Positions 54,179 to 64,000 of a DNA stretch of 64,000 bases are shown here, piece after piece. Position 1 is the stretch's first letter. Every line of letters starts with the position of its first letter. The DNA is from Siderastrea radians. Its lineage: Eukaryota > Cnidaria > Anthozoa > Scleractinia > Rhizangiidae. The notes under the pieces are model-generated. The model did not search any database. It had not been told where the DNA came from and saw only the letters and a program-made list of their open reading frames with translations. The DNA lies in the NCBI GenBank assembly GCA_964017195.1, contig OZ024896.1, positions 34,864,807 through 34,928,806 of the forward strand. The letters are read 5' to 3'. The position numbers and the translations under genes were made by a program.

Positions 54179-57100
54179 GCGATTTTAAAACTAACTTTCA
54201 CACCTTGTTCCCTTTTCTCTCTCTGATTTACTGTGGAGATGAAAAGCTGACTGGCTTCACCTTTAATCTCGAGCTGTTCGATAAGGGATGGATCGATCAT
54301 CGTCACATCGGAGCCTGAATCTACGAGGCCGTAAGTAGTGATACTCCTTCCGTTGTTACCAATAACCTTGAGAGGAATGATCTGCAATAGAATCTCAGAG
54401 GATTCCGCCGTAGTTGCTGTAGCACACGTACTCGATGTAGCGTTTTGACCATCTGGGGGAGCCATAGGAACAGTTGGAATAACCATGGTTTCAACATTAT
54501 TGGCTTGGTGAACAACGTTTCTTTCAGGACTGGGCCTCGGAAGATGTAACAGAGTATGATGAGGTTTCCCACATTCTGGTGCCCTGCAGCGTACTGACGA
54601 CTTGCATGATCTTGAGGAATGTTCAACCGAATTGATACAGTTGAAGCAAATCCGCTTCTTCTTGACGAACTCGGCTCTTTCTTCAACAGGCTTCGACTTA
54701 AACATTTCACAGCGGTAAAGCGGATGAGAACGGCCACACATTGGACAGTTTCCGATTTTGCGATCTTTACTGACTTCAGGATTGCTGTCCTCGCTGTCTT
54801 TCTTCGCACCTTCGGTAGTCAGCGTAGTAAACTTGAAAGGACTAGTTTGATCGTTTGTATTCGGCCTTTTGGAATTCGTAGGCTTTGTTTCGGTTGAAGA
54901 ACTTGAGAAGAACGGGTGGTTTGCCACATCAGCGCGATCGTTCAAGAAGTTAACGACGTCCTTGAAAGTAGGCATGATGCGCCCTTGATGTTCAAGCTTC
55001 TTCAAGTGTTCTCTAAATTTGGCTTGCGCCCACTTAGGTAATCTTAGAATCATTTTCTCAAGGTTGCCCGTGTTCATTTCTCCTAGGCAGTTCATAGCTT
55101 CCAACGTGTCATACATGACTTGTGCTTTATCTGCGTAACGCTGTAAGCCTTTCTTATCTTGAGGCGCTATGACGGGGCCTTTAACCAAGGTGTCAACACA
55201 TGCTCGTACTATCTTGAACGGTTGACCAAAGCGATCTTGAAGGACTTGGAGTGCCTTTGCCAAGCCACCCGGAACAGACTCGTACCTCTGCACGGCTAAT
55301 AGAGCGGGGCCATCGAGGAATTGCAACAGTCGGGCCATTTTTGTCGGTTCATCCAAAGCCCTTGACTCCACCATTTGACGGAACCTTTGGCGAAACATCG
55401 GGTAGTTTTCAGGAGATCCATCGAACTTGACAACTTGTAATGCAGGCAAGCCATGATCAGCATTCATTTTCTCCATGGTAGCGGCGATCATTGCGAGGAG
55501 ATTTCCGCCAACAGGCTGTGGAGTAGGTAAAATGCACTGTGGAACATCTGCAACACTTGAAACTGAACTATAGTTGTAACTTGAGGCAGCGGCACTTAAA
55601 CCGGGAGCTGAGTGGTGAAGCGGAACCACAGGATCATAACGATGTACAACACGCGCACCGGAAAAGTCGGCGGAATAGGACGGGACCGAAAACATGGCAG
55701 GCCCGACTGGAAATGAAGACACGCATGAAGCTGCCTCTGAAGGCCTCGGAATTTGCGAGGAGAGTGCCGTAGGAACAGCTGGAACTTGCGTTGACACGAC
55801 TGGGCGCGTATAAGCTTGCGTGTACACTGCTGGAAGCGTGTAAGCTTGTGAGGACACGGCTGGAAGCGTGTAAGCTTGCGAGGACCCGGCTGAAGGCGGG
55901 TAGGCTTTCGTGAACACGGCTGGAAACGTGTAAGCTTGGGTGGACACGTCTGGAAGCGTGTAAGCTTGCGCGGGCACGGATGGAGGCATGTAAGCTTGCG
56001 TGGGCACGGCTGGAGATGCGTAAGCTTGCGTAGACAGGGCTGGAGGCGCGTAAGCTTGCATGGACACGGCTGGAAGCATATAAGCCTGCGTAGACACGGC
56101 TGGAAGCGTGTAAGCTTGCGTGGACACGGCTGGAAGCGTGTAAGCTTGCGTGGACACGACTGGAAGCGTGTAAGCTTGCGTGGACACGGCTGGAAGCGTG
56201 TGAGCTTGCGTGGAAACAGCTGGAGGCGTGTAAGCTTGCGTTGACACGGATGGAAGCGTGTAAGCTTGCGTGGACACGGATGGAAGCGTGTAAGCTTGCG
56301 TGGGCACGGCTGGAAGCGTGTGAGCTTGTGTGGACGCGGCTGGACGCGTGTAAGCTTGCGTGGACACGGCTGGACGCGTGTAAGCTTGCGTTGACACGGC
56401 TGGAAGCGTGTGAGCTTGTGTGGACACGGCTGGACGCGTGTAAGCTTGCGTGGACACGGCTGGACGCGTGTAAGCTTGCGTTGACACGGCTGGAAGCGTG
56501 TGAGCTTGGGTGCTCATGACGGGAAACGTGTTGACTTGTGTGGATGCAGGAACAGTCGTTAACGAAGAGGTGTTGGAGGTAATTCCAAGTGCCAACCCTG
56601 ACACAACATGACCGGAATGCGATGAAGATTTTGCATTTAACAGAAGTTCCGAATACTCGGCTTCGGCTAATTTGGCTTCTAACTCGGCCTTTTCAGTCCT
56701 TTCTCTTGCTTCAGCGACGTCCCTGTCAGCCTCCAGCTTCGCCAGCTCTAGTTCGACACGTTTCTGACTCATTTCCATTTCTAAACGCTTCATTTCTATT
56801 TCAATGGATCTGTTTCGTTGCTGTTCAGTTTGTTTCGCAGCTAACGCAGCCTTGGCCGCCGCAGTCTTCGTGTCGTGAAGTCTTGCGCTTGCCTCACTAA
56901 GCTTTGAAGAAGTACGACTGCTTGCGGATCGGAGAGATCTTGCTGGCGATGTCATTCCAAAATTGGCAAGATCATGAGATACTTGTTCGTTGAAATGTGT
57001 GGCGGCGGCAATTGCGTATTGCTCAATCTTCTGATCATACTGATACTTTCTCGTTTCTTGAGTAGCGTACTGAGTGTCGACTTCGTAAATTTCGTCGCTA

Positions 57101-57378
57101 TTTTCATCCAGGAGACTTTTACATCGTGTAACGTTTTCTTGGAAGTTACGCCACGCTTTATCCAGAGTTGACTGAAGAGACTTAACTTTGACTAGATTCG
57201 CGTAATCGACGAGAAGAATGTCAATTTGTAAGCAGGCATTAGTCATAGCCGAAACATATCCTGCACGCGACTTTCGTAGGGTGTGTAAAGCTTCGTGCAT
57301 GGCTCCTTCTTGAAAAGAGCTCAGCATTTTCCTTCGTAAACTTGGGCGAGTGCCTGAGACCGTCGTAGCATCCACCAT
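54157..57378 (-). CDS. BEL/Pao Gag with decapeptide repeats (inverted piece)
   Basis: The 1073-residue frame starts [13 protein letters not shown]. Residues about 160-245 form a charged coiled coil. Residues about 283-529 are some 25 tandem copies of a ten-residue unit of the type [11 protein letters not shown] Gag core of the DUF1759 type follows ([15 protein letters not shown] near 650), then the zinc-knuckle region ([13 protein letters not shown] near 880, [17 protein letters not shown]) and the start of the aspartic protease ([11 protein letters not shown]). The frame ends after SFKIA where the sequence crosses into the neighbouring LTR. It is the only complete Gag among the three BEL pieces. 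Gag builds the particle in which the RNA is reverse-transcribed. Confidence 0.88.
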   Translation of the reverse strand: MVDATTVSGTRPSLRRKMLSSFQEGAMHEALHTLRKSRAGYVSAMTNACLQIDILLVDYANLVKVKSLQSTLDKAWRNFQENVTRCKSLLDENSDEIYEVDTQYATQETRKYQYDQKIEQYAIAAATHFNEQVSHDLANFGMTSPARSLRSASSRTSSKLSEASARLHDTKTAAAKAALAAKQTEQQRNRSIEIEMKRLEMEMSQKRVELELAKLEADRDVAEARERTEKAELEAKLAEAEYSELLLNAKSSSHSGHVVSGLALGITSNTSSLTTVPASTQVNTFPVMSTQAHTLPAVSTQAYTRPAVSTQAYTRPAVSTQAHTLPAVSTQAYTRPAVSTQAYTRPAASTQAHTLPAVPTQAYTLPSVSTQAYTLPSVSTQAYTPPAVSTQAHTLPAVSTQAYTLPVVSTQAYTLPAVSTQAYTLPAVSTQAYMLPAVSMQAYAPPALSTQAYASPAVPTQAYMPPSVPAQAYTLPDVSTQAYTFPAVFTKAYPPSAGSSQAYTLPAVSSQAYTLPAVYTQAYTRPVVSTQVPAVPTALSSQIPRPSEAASCVSSFPVGPAMFSVPSYSADFSGARVVHRYDPVVPLHHSAPGLSAAASSYNYSSVSSVADVPQCILPTPQPVGGNLLAMIAATMEKMNADHGLPALQVVKFDGSPENYPMFRQRFRQMVESRALDEPTKMARLLQFLDGPALLAVQRYESVPGGLAKALQVLQDRFGQPFKIVRACVDTLVKGPVIAPQDKKGLQRYADKAQVMYDTLEAMNCLGEMNTGNLEKMILRLPKWAQAKFREHLKKLEHQGRIMPTFKDVVNFLNDRADVANHPFFSSSSTETKPTNSKRPNTNDQTSPFKFTTLTTEGAKKDSEDSNPEVSKDRKIGNCPMCGRSHPLYRCEMFKSKPVEERAEFVKKKRICFNCINSVEHSSRSCKSSVRCRAPECGKPHHTLLHLPRPSPERNVVHQANNVETMVIPTVPMAPPDGQNATSSTCATATTAESSEILLQIIPLKVIGNNGRSITTYGLVDSGSDVTMIDPSLIEQLEIKGEASQLFISTVNQREKREQGVKVSFKIARLFIST

Positions 57379-57410
57379 ACAAACAAAACTCTCATTTGGA
57401 ATTTACGTTG
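54179..57410 (-). mobile_element. BEL/Pao retrotransposon piece 2 (inverted)
   Basis: It runs on the minus strand from the leader before Gag to the aspartic protease and is inserted tail to tail between pieces 1 and 3. The left join shares GCG with the plus LTR. At the right join the leader sequence GGAATTTACGTTG resembles the LTR sequence GGAATTTACTTTG. No LTR of its own is present. Confidence 0.85.
55790..56540. repeat. 30-bp minisatellite inside gag
   Basis: About 25 units of the type GTGTAAGCTTGCGTGGACAC plus GGCTGGAAGC, always 30 bp, so the frame is kept. The repeats give false open frames on the plus strand at 55936-56519. Confidence 0.92.
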
Positions 57411-57505
57411 TTTCTTCAATAAAAGTCAATTCATTTGCTGGAAGGGTTTATGTACTTATGAAAAGTCGTGCGGTACACTTATCGGAGCGGCCCTTCGCCT
57501 CTTCA
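57411..57505 (+). repeat. BEL LTR, last 95 bp
   Basis: It corresponds to the 3' end of the complete LTR, from TTTCTTCAATAAAAG to CGCCTCTTCA. It is followed by the leader start ACGTAAATTCCAAA, which shows that the LTR terminus is CTTCA. Confidence 0.8.
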
Positions 57506-57645
57506 ACGTAAATTCCAAATGGCCGAATACAAACGATCAAACTAGTCCTTTCAAGTTTACTACGCTGACTACCGAAGGTGCGAAGAAAGACAGCGAGGAC
57601 AGCAATCCTGAAGTCAGTAAAGATCGCAAAACCGGAAACTGTCCA

Positions 57646-60600
57646 ATGTGTGGCCGTTCTCATCCGCTTTACCGCTGTGAAATGTTTAAGTCGAAGCCTG
57701 TTGAAGAAAGAGCCGAGTTCGTCAAGAAGAAGCGGATTTGCTTCAACTGTATCAATTCGGTTGAACATTCCTCAAGATCATGCAAGTCGTCAGTACGCTG
57801 CAGGGCACCAGAATGTGGGAAACCTCATCATACTCTGTTACATCTTCCGAGGCCCGGTCCTGAAAGAAACGTTGTTCATCAAGCCAATAATGTTGAAACC
57901 ATGGTTATTCCAACTGTTCCTATGGCTCCCCCAGATGGTCAAAACGCTACATCGAGTACGTGTGCTACAGCAACTACGGCGGAGTCCTCTGAGATTCTAT
58001 TGCAGATCATTCCTCTCAAGGTTATTGGTAACAACGGAAGGAGTATCACTACTTACGGCCTCGTAGATTCAGGCTCCGATGTGACGATGATCGATCCATC
58101 CCTTATCGAACAGCTCGAGATTAAAGGTGAAGCCAGTCAGCTTTTCATCTCCACAGTAAATCAGAGAGAGAAAAGGGAACAAGGTGTGAAAGTTAGCTTT
58201 AAAATCGCGTCAATTAATGACCAGGATCCCAGAGAGATTGCTGTTTGTGGCGCTTGGGCTGTGAAAGATCTCACTATTCCACTCAAACACGCCTCGGTTC
58301 GCAAGAGAATAGGACAGTGGCCACACCTACACCAGGTACCTTTTCCTGAAGTCTTAAGAAACAAAGTGTCTGTCCTCATTGGCACGAATGTCCAAGAGGC
58401 CTTCATCCCACTCGAAGTCAAGAGAGGGGAACCAAACGAGCCATTTGCGATAAGATCTTGCCTTGGCTGGAGTATCCTTGGCGGTTCTGTCAGCTGCAGC
58501 GATAAGCATCAGTTCAACCTTAACCACGTTTCCTGTGAGGAGATCTCACTGAGTCGTCAACTCGAAGACTTCTGGCGAGTTGAGTCCTATGGAACTGAGA
58601 AGCAGTCTTTAAAATCAATGTCAGTGGAGGATCACAAGGCCATGAAGATTATTGACGATACCATCTCAAAGGTTGACGGTCATTATCAGATCGGCTTACT
58701 TTGGAAGCAGGAAGTCCCTAGCCTTCCCTTCAATCGGGCTGCCGCCGAGGCCAGACCCCAACATCTGAAAAGGCGTTTCTCTCGAGACCCTGGCTTGGAA
58801 GCCAAGTATAGAGCTGTCATTGATGATTACGTTATTAAGGGCTATGCAAGAAAGTTGACTCCTGAAGAGGCTGCCAGGAAATCCAATATCACATGGTACT
58901 TACCGCATCATCCTGTCTTCAACGTCAACAAGCCCCAAAAATGCCGTGTGGTTTTTGACGCAGCTGCCAAATTCAACGGCACCTCCCTTAATGATCAGTT
59001 ATACCAAGGTCCAGACCTCGCGAATAGTTTAACTGGTGTGCTCATTCGCTTTCGTCAGGATAAAGTTGCATTTATAGCAGACTTAGAAGCTATGTTTCAT
59101 CAGGTCAAGGTTCTCCCCAAGGACGCCGACGCCTTGAGATTCCTTTGGTGGAGTGGCAGCTTGAATAACCCCCCTGGTGAATATCAAATGCTTGTTCATA
59201 TTTTTGGAGCAACCTCGTCACCTTGTTGCGCTAACAGGTCAGTACGGCAAACAGCAGATGATAATGAAGATCGGTTCAGCCCGGAAGTAATCAACATAGT
59301 GCGTAGAAACTTCTATGTCGATGACGTTTTGAAGTCTGTTCCAAACGAAGAGAGTGCGATCCGGCTGGCTGAACAGTTGATCCAATTAATGAAAGAAGGA
59401 GGTTTTCACCTTACTAAATTCGCGAGTAACAGCCGTAAGCTTCTGTCCATCCTTCCTGAGGAGGAGCGAGCAAATCCTGCCCTAAATCTAGATCTTGATC
59501 AGCTACCAATCGGACGTGCACTTGGGCTACACTGGGATGCAGACTCGGATACTCTCCTGTTTAAAGTTGTACCCACTAACAAGCCGCCGACTAAACGTGG
59601 CATTCTGTCGACGGTTAGCTCTCTCTTCGATCCGCTTGGGTTTGTGAGTCCTTTCATTCTTCCAGTAAAGGTTCTACTTCAAGAACTATGGAGAATGGGA
59701 ATCCAGTGGGATGAACGTGTACCAGAACCGCTGCTGACGCAGTGGCACAGATGGGTGGAGTCCCTTCCCTTTGTTGCAAAAATCAAGATTCCGAGATGTT
59801 TTAGGAACCCTTTTCATGCCAGTATCACCAACATCCAGCTTCACTACTTCTCCGATGCATGTAACCATGGTTACGCTGCCGTTAGCTACCTGAGACTCGT
59901 TGATGATCAAGGAAACGTTCATTGCGCTTTCGTCATGGGGAAAACACGCAACACACCGTTAAAGCAATGGTCCGTTCCGCGTTTGGAACTACAGGCAGCT
60001 GTGGTCTCTACGCGTCTTCACGTACTGATTCATAATGAGTTGGACCTGCCCGTTCATAGTGTCACCTTTTGGTCAGACTCCCTGACAGTCCTTCAATACA
60101 TCACCAACGAGAAGAGACGATTCAAGCCCTTTATTGCTAACAGAGTTACTGAGATTCATGATGTTTCGGCCCCCGAGCAATGGCGACATGTGCCGACGTC
60201 TCTCAATCCTGCTGATGAGGGCTCTCGAGGGATGGAAATACATTCGTTTAAGCCGAATTGTCGCTGGTTGTCCGGACCAAAATTCCTGTTACAATCCGAG
60301 GAACATTGGCCTGCTAGGAAAATCGGTAAAATTCCTGATGACGACGAAGAAATTCGACTTGAAAGTCACGTTGCACTCATTTCAGATGGATCTTCGCTGG
60401 ACCTGTTTCTAAGACGTTGTTCTTCTTGGTCGCGTTTGCAGACACTCATGGCATGGCTATTGCGCTTTATTGACTACATCAAGGACAAGAACGCTCCTTT
60501 CAAGTTAAGGGGGATAAGCATTGAAGAGACCCGAAATTCTACGCAGAAGATTGTCCAGTTAGTTCAACGCCAGTATTTCCCTGAAGAAATTGAATCCTTA

Positions 60601-61107
60601 AGTAGTGGACGTGAGGTCAAAGGCCACAGCAGACTTGTTAATCTCTCCCCTGTGCTGGTTGAAGGAATTCTTCGCGTGGGAGGAAGAATTCGACATGCCC
60701 CGATTCCATTGGATGCCATCCATCCAATGCTACTTCCTAAAGATCATCCTATCTCCTCCATAATAGTGCGTCACTATCACGAGTCCTTGGGCCATGCTGG
60801 TCGTGAGCACGTACTCTCTGCCATACGCCAGAGGTTTTGGATATTAAAAGCAAGATCACTCGTCCGTCAAATACTGCGCAAGTGTATTAATTGCCGCAAG
60901 CGAAACGAAGCTCCTATGCAGCAGTTGATGGCAGACCTGCCTAAAGAACGTCTTATCCCTTACGAGCCACCGTTTACCTATACTGGGGTGGATTTCTTTG
61001 GGCCATTCCATGTGAAGCGCGGACGGGGTTCAGACAAGGTGTACGGATGTATTTTCACCTGCTTTACCAGCCGTTCATATCGAGGACGTGAGTTCTCTGG
61101 AGACTGA
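57646..61107 (+). pseudogene. BEL/Pao zinc knuckle to integrase start (copy 3)
   Basis: The 1153-residue frame begins at [10 protein letters not shown] and is otherwise the same as the frame in piece 1: aspartic protease DSGSD, Pao reverse transcriptase with YVDD, RNase H, and integrase H2C2 finger. It ends in the same frameshift after CFTSRS as piece 1, so the damage predates the duplication of the two pieces. Frames in phase continue upstream to 57520 through the fused leader and gag. Confidence 0.9.
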
Positions 61108-61885
61108 CGCCTTTATCCAAGCCCTCCGCAGGTTTATTTCAAACCGTGGCTGTCCTAAAGAAATCTGGAGTGATAACGGAACCAACTTTGTGGGGGCAGA
61201 CAAAGAAATTCAGCAATCCATTCGAGAATGGGATCAAGACGAGCTGAATAAACGCCTGATTAAAGACGAGATAAGCTACCACTTGTGCCTAAGATCCGAG
61301 TGGAAATTCCAACCACCCGCAGCTAGTCACATGAATGGGGCATGGGAAAGGGAAAGTGTTCGTAAGTCAATGAGAGCGATTCTTGGAAACCAAAACGCGC
61401 TAGTCAGTCTGGAAACTCTACGTACTGTGTTTGCTGAAGTTGTAACCATCCTGAACAGTCGCCCTCTAACCCCAAGCAGCGACGATCCAAGCGACTGCGA
61501 ACCTCTTACTCCAAGTCATCTCTTACTTCAGCGACGAAACCTTGCACTGCCTCCTGGATCATTTGTACGTGAAGACCTCTATCGAAGGAAGCAATGGAGA
61601 CAGGCTCAATTTCTAGCTGACTGCTTTTGGAAGCGATGGATCCGTGAGTATGTCCCGGCGTTGCAACAACGTCAGAAATGGGTACGTGAGAAAGGCAATT
61701 TGGCTATCGGAGATCTTGTCTTGGTTGTGGACGACAATTCCCCACGGGGACGATGGCTCCTTGGTCGCGTTATCAAGACTTTTCCGGGCCCTGATGATCG
61801 AGTACGCGTGGCCGAGATCAAGACTAGCACCTCTACCTTGACAAGACCAATCTCCAAGCTATGTTTGCTGGAAGAAGCAGCTTGA
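61088..61885 (+). pseudogene. BEL/Pao integrase core and C-terminus, out of frame (copy 3)
   Basis: The 265-residue frame is like 52911-53714 except for a short in-frame change after NGAWER (two residues fewer) and single substitutions such as LCLRS for LCPRS. The DDE-type motifs are kept. It is separated by a frameshift from the main frame, so no complete integrase can be made from this copy by ordinary translation. Confidence 0.85.
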
Positions 61886-61961
61886 GGAACTATTTAACGA
61901 TTTAATGCGATTGTTGCATATTTGCTGAACGTTTATCTACATTCAGCCTAGCCCCCCAGGA

Positions 61962-62385
61962 TGTTGTGGCTATTCGTTTTTCCTTTGTTCTTTGTTATAT
62001 ATGTTAATGTTTTTTCTCGCTTTTGCATGCTTTTATTTTAATTTGCTATGTAAATTTCGTTCTGTTCATTTCACATTAAGTTTTCCACATTCTGCTCTAC
62101 TTCAGTGTAGCTTCTACGGTCGTTCGTAACGTGTGTAATTTTTTGGTTCCCTGAACCCCTTCATATCTCCAGCATTTGGTAAGCCGTCTTTGTTCGTCGT
62201 TTGCTCTTGTATTTCGTTCATTTCTTTCTGTTCTTTTCGGTTCATTGCTATATTGTAATTCATTTTATTTTATCCTAGGAATTTACTTTGTTTCTTCAAT
62301 AAAAGTCAATTCATTTGCTGGAAGGGTTTATGTACTTATGAAAAGTCGTGCGGTACACTTATCGGAGCGGCCCTTCGCCTCTTCA
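61962..62385 (+). repeat. BEL LTR, complete (424 bp)
   Basis: It starts TGTTGTGGC and ends CGCCTCTTCA, thus TG...CA, with AATAAA near 62300. It is the only complete LTR in the window. No matching 5' LTR of full length exists for comparison. Confidence 0.75.
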
Positions 62386-64000
62386 GTTAGGCTTAGTCTA
62401 ACAAGTACTCTATGCTTGATACTAACCTTCCCATGTTACAGAAAAGAAATAAGAATGAACTGTTCCCACAATTATTACTTATCATTTTCCCCTTGAGTAT
62501 GGATTTTGGGGGTTTGAGCCTTAAAAAAGGATAACAAGTTTCGATTTTCTATCCTTGAATAGGGTAAGGTTTTAAGAACCTTTGCAACACACACCTTTCT
62601 AAATTGAAGGGAGCACCCAAACACCCCCTCCGTAAACCTTTTTAGCCCCAATCAATAAGCAGCTAATTTTTTTCCTTATCATATCATGGCTTGACCAAAC
62701 ATACAGGTCATGAGAATAGAGGAAACAAAGATGAAATGTTTAATGTTTAAGCAAATACTCCCCACGAGAAACAAACCAAATATATGGAGAACTATGAGGA
62801 CAAGCTGAGTGTTGATATTGGGGTTTAAACCATTAGGGTGTGCATGTCATGTCCTGAGATTGAACTGTATGTTATAAAGTTGGACACACTCTCCCCTCCC
62901 CTCCACTCCCCTCCCTGAGTACCTCTTCATCACTGTCATCATCTGAGTCAGCTGGCTCGGATTGCTTCCCCTTCTCCTGAAAAAGAACATTAATTTTTTT
63001 TAACACCTTAATCTGCAACGTCTTTCTAGGGGCCAGTAAAATCAACTCCTTTTACCAGAAATCAGTATAATTTATATAGTTTGAACGACCACACTTGAAA
63101 AAGCTCACAAAATGAGAATTGAGGTGAGAAAATTTTCAGAGCTTTCATTATGGGTCAGCTAGTCTCAATTTCTCAGTTAAATTATCATTGCAGTTCATGT
63201 TCTATCAGATATGGCATATATAGCCATAATTTTAGGTGAGAAATAGGACCCTTCTTTAATTTAGGGGTGGTATGCTCACCCTTTCTCACCACATACTAAA
63301 TCCAGGAACATGAAAAAACCTGGAACACCTTAAAAACTACCAGCTACATGCTAACAACAAACTGCCATGTTCTCTGCTGACCCTGGTACTGTACAACCCT
63401 TTCACCAATGAAAGCGGGTACAAATGACACCCAGGGAAAGCAGGCAGGCAATACTCCTCCTGACTGGGAAACAAGGCCATGAAGTGTGAGGGAGAGTGGG
63501 CGGGGGGTGGGGGGGGGGAGGGATTGTTATATTAGATGAACCATTTTGAAAGAGAGTATACAGTTATATTTTGATGTTTTGGTCTGGGATGAGATGAGGG
63601 TTATTGCTCCTTTGTCTGAAAAAGGATAGCGATTTTGAGGTTAAATTAGGGTTTCCAGTTCTAGGGGGCAGAAGTACGCCTAAAAGAATTAATTCCAAGG
63701 TGTACCCCTCCCAACACCAAAGGTGCATACATCAGTTGCTAGAGTGGCCAGAGAAAATAATGAAGGTGACTTAGATGCTTAATAAGTTGTAAGAAGGAAA
63801 AATAAAAATCAAATGTTTTTATGGCACATTTTAAAACCGCCCATTTACTTTTCAAAACACCCAGCATGCTAGTTACTTACTTTTATCACTTCTACCTGCA
63901 CCCCCATCCTAACCCTTAGGCACTTAAAACCCAGTCTCTGCAGTAATGTAGTGACAAGGAACATTACCATCCCCCCCCCCCCACCGCCCTTCCCACTCCT
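62386..64000. repeat. Near-identical third copy of the CWC27 intron segment
   Basis: This stretch repeats 47063-48677 with a constant offset of 15323 bases up to the poly-G tract, where one base of homopolymer length differs; I saw no other differences. It includes the small exon and block R. Such identity means a very recent tandem duplication or the second haplotype misplaced by assembly. Confidence 0.92.
62923..62976 (-). CDS. CWC27-like exon (EKGKQSEPADSDDDSDEE), copy 3
   Basis: Same as 47600-47653 with both splice sites. If transcribed together with the exon at 47.6 kb it would be spliced in twice, adding 18 residues without a frame change. Whether it is a real extra exon depends on the status of the duplicated segment. 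Confidence 0.5.

Larger units (their letters stand above)
57411..62385 (+). mobile_element. BEL/Pao retrotransposon piece 3 (plus)
   Basis: A 5' LTR stub and 15 bases of leader join directly to late gag at the shared AATTCCAAA, deleting nearly all of gag. The remainder runs through protease, reverse transcriptase, RNase H and integrase to a complete 3' LTR ending at 62385. The host sequence then resumes at GTTAGGCTTAG. It could not move without Gag and integrase supplied from elsewhere. Confidence 0.88.

Noticed and set aside
55936..56519. Plus-strand frames with [11 protein letters not shown] or [10 protein letters not shown] repeats
   Set aside because: They are antisense readings of the 30-bp gag minisatellite.

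Overview
The window reads as nuclear DNA of an invertebrate animal, most probably an anthozoan cnidarian such as a stony coral. That is inference from AT-rich intergenic DNA, GT-AG introns, a eukaryotic tRNA gene, BEL/Pao, Penelope-like and CR1/L2-like elements, tRNA-derived SINEs and many small palindromic elements; no species marker was seen. Nothing bacterial or viral is present.

Host genes. (1) Three tandem copies of a single-exon gene lie on the minus strand at 10.7-25.8 kb. Each has about five alpha-helical-looking repeats of 100-115 residues, then a trypsin-like serine protease domain with an intact His/Asp/Ser triad, then a C-terminal CaaX-type tail (CCVQ or CCFQ). I do not recognise this architecture. 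Copies A and C are intact. Copy B is a mosaic (A-like 5' part, C-like 3' part), explained by one unequal crossover inside the protease domain, and was then interrupted by a 985-bp DNA transposon. (2) Small minus-strand exons with compatible splice phases match the C-terminal half of CWC27, the spliceosomal cyclophilin-like protein. One set lies at 39.4-47.7 kb, a second partial set at 2.3-4.2 kb plus 30.8 kb, and one exon is repeated at 62.9 kb. The protease cluster sits in the 26.5-kb gap between two of these exons. (3) A tRNA-Gly(GCC) gene lies in a CWC27 intron.

Layout. 1-4.3 kb: first copy of a segmental duplication. 4.3-7.9 kb: a 3.6-kb block absent from the second copy, with a broken small gene, a histone-type 3' stem-loop, a palindromic element, an octamer-containing satellite and a CGGATCG-rich tandem repeat. 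7.9-10.7 kb: dispersed repeat block with SINEs. 10.7-25.8 kb: protease array. 26-31 kb: nested small DNA transposons, a LINE tail and one CWC27 exon. 33.2-35.9 kb: an inverted Penelope-like pair in one insertion. 36-41 kb: repeats, a LINE tail and CWC27 exons. 42-49.5 kb: second copy of the segmental duplication with a 1.7-kb Harbinger-like insertion. 49.5-62.4 kb: three BEL/Pao pieces (plus, minus, plus) joined at short homologies. 62.4-64 kb: a near-identical repeat of 47.06-48.68 kb.

How it fits together. The duplicated CWC27 segments give empty sites that date several insertions and define their target duplications. The protease array is the most likely undescribed biology: a presumably lipid-anchored intracellular protease family that keeps recombining, a pattern seen in host-defence gene families. 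The defence role is a guess. All names rest on reading motifs by eye; no database search was possible.
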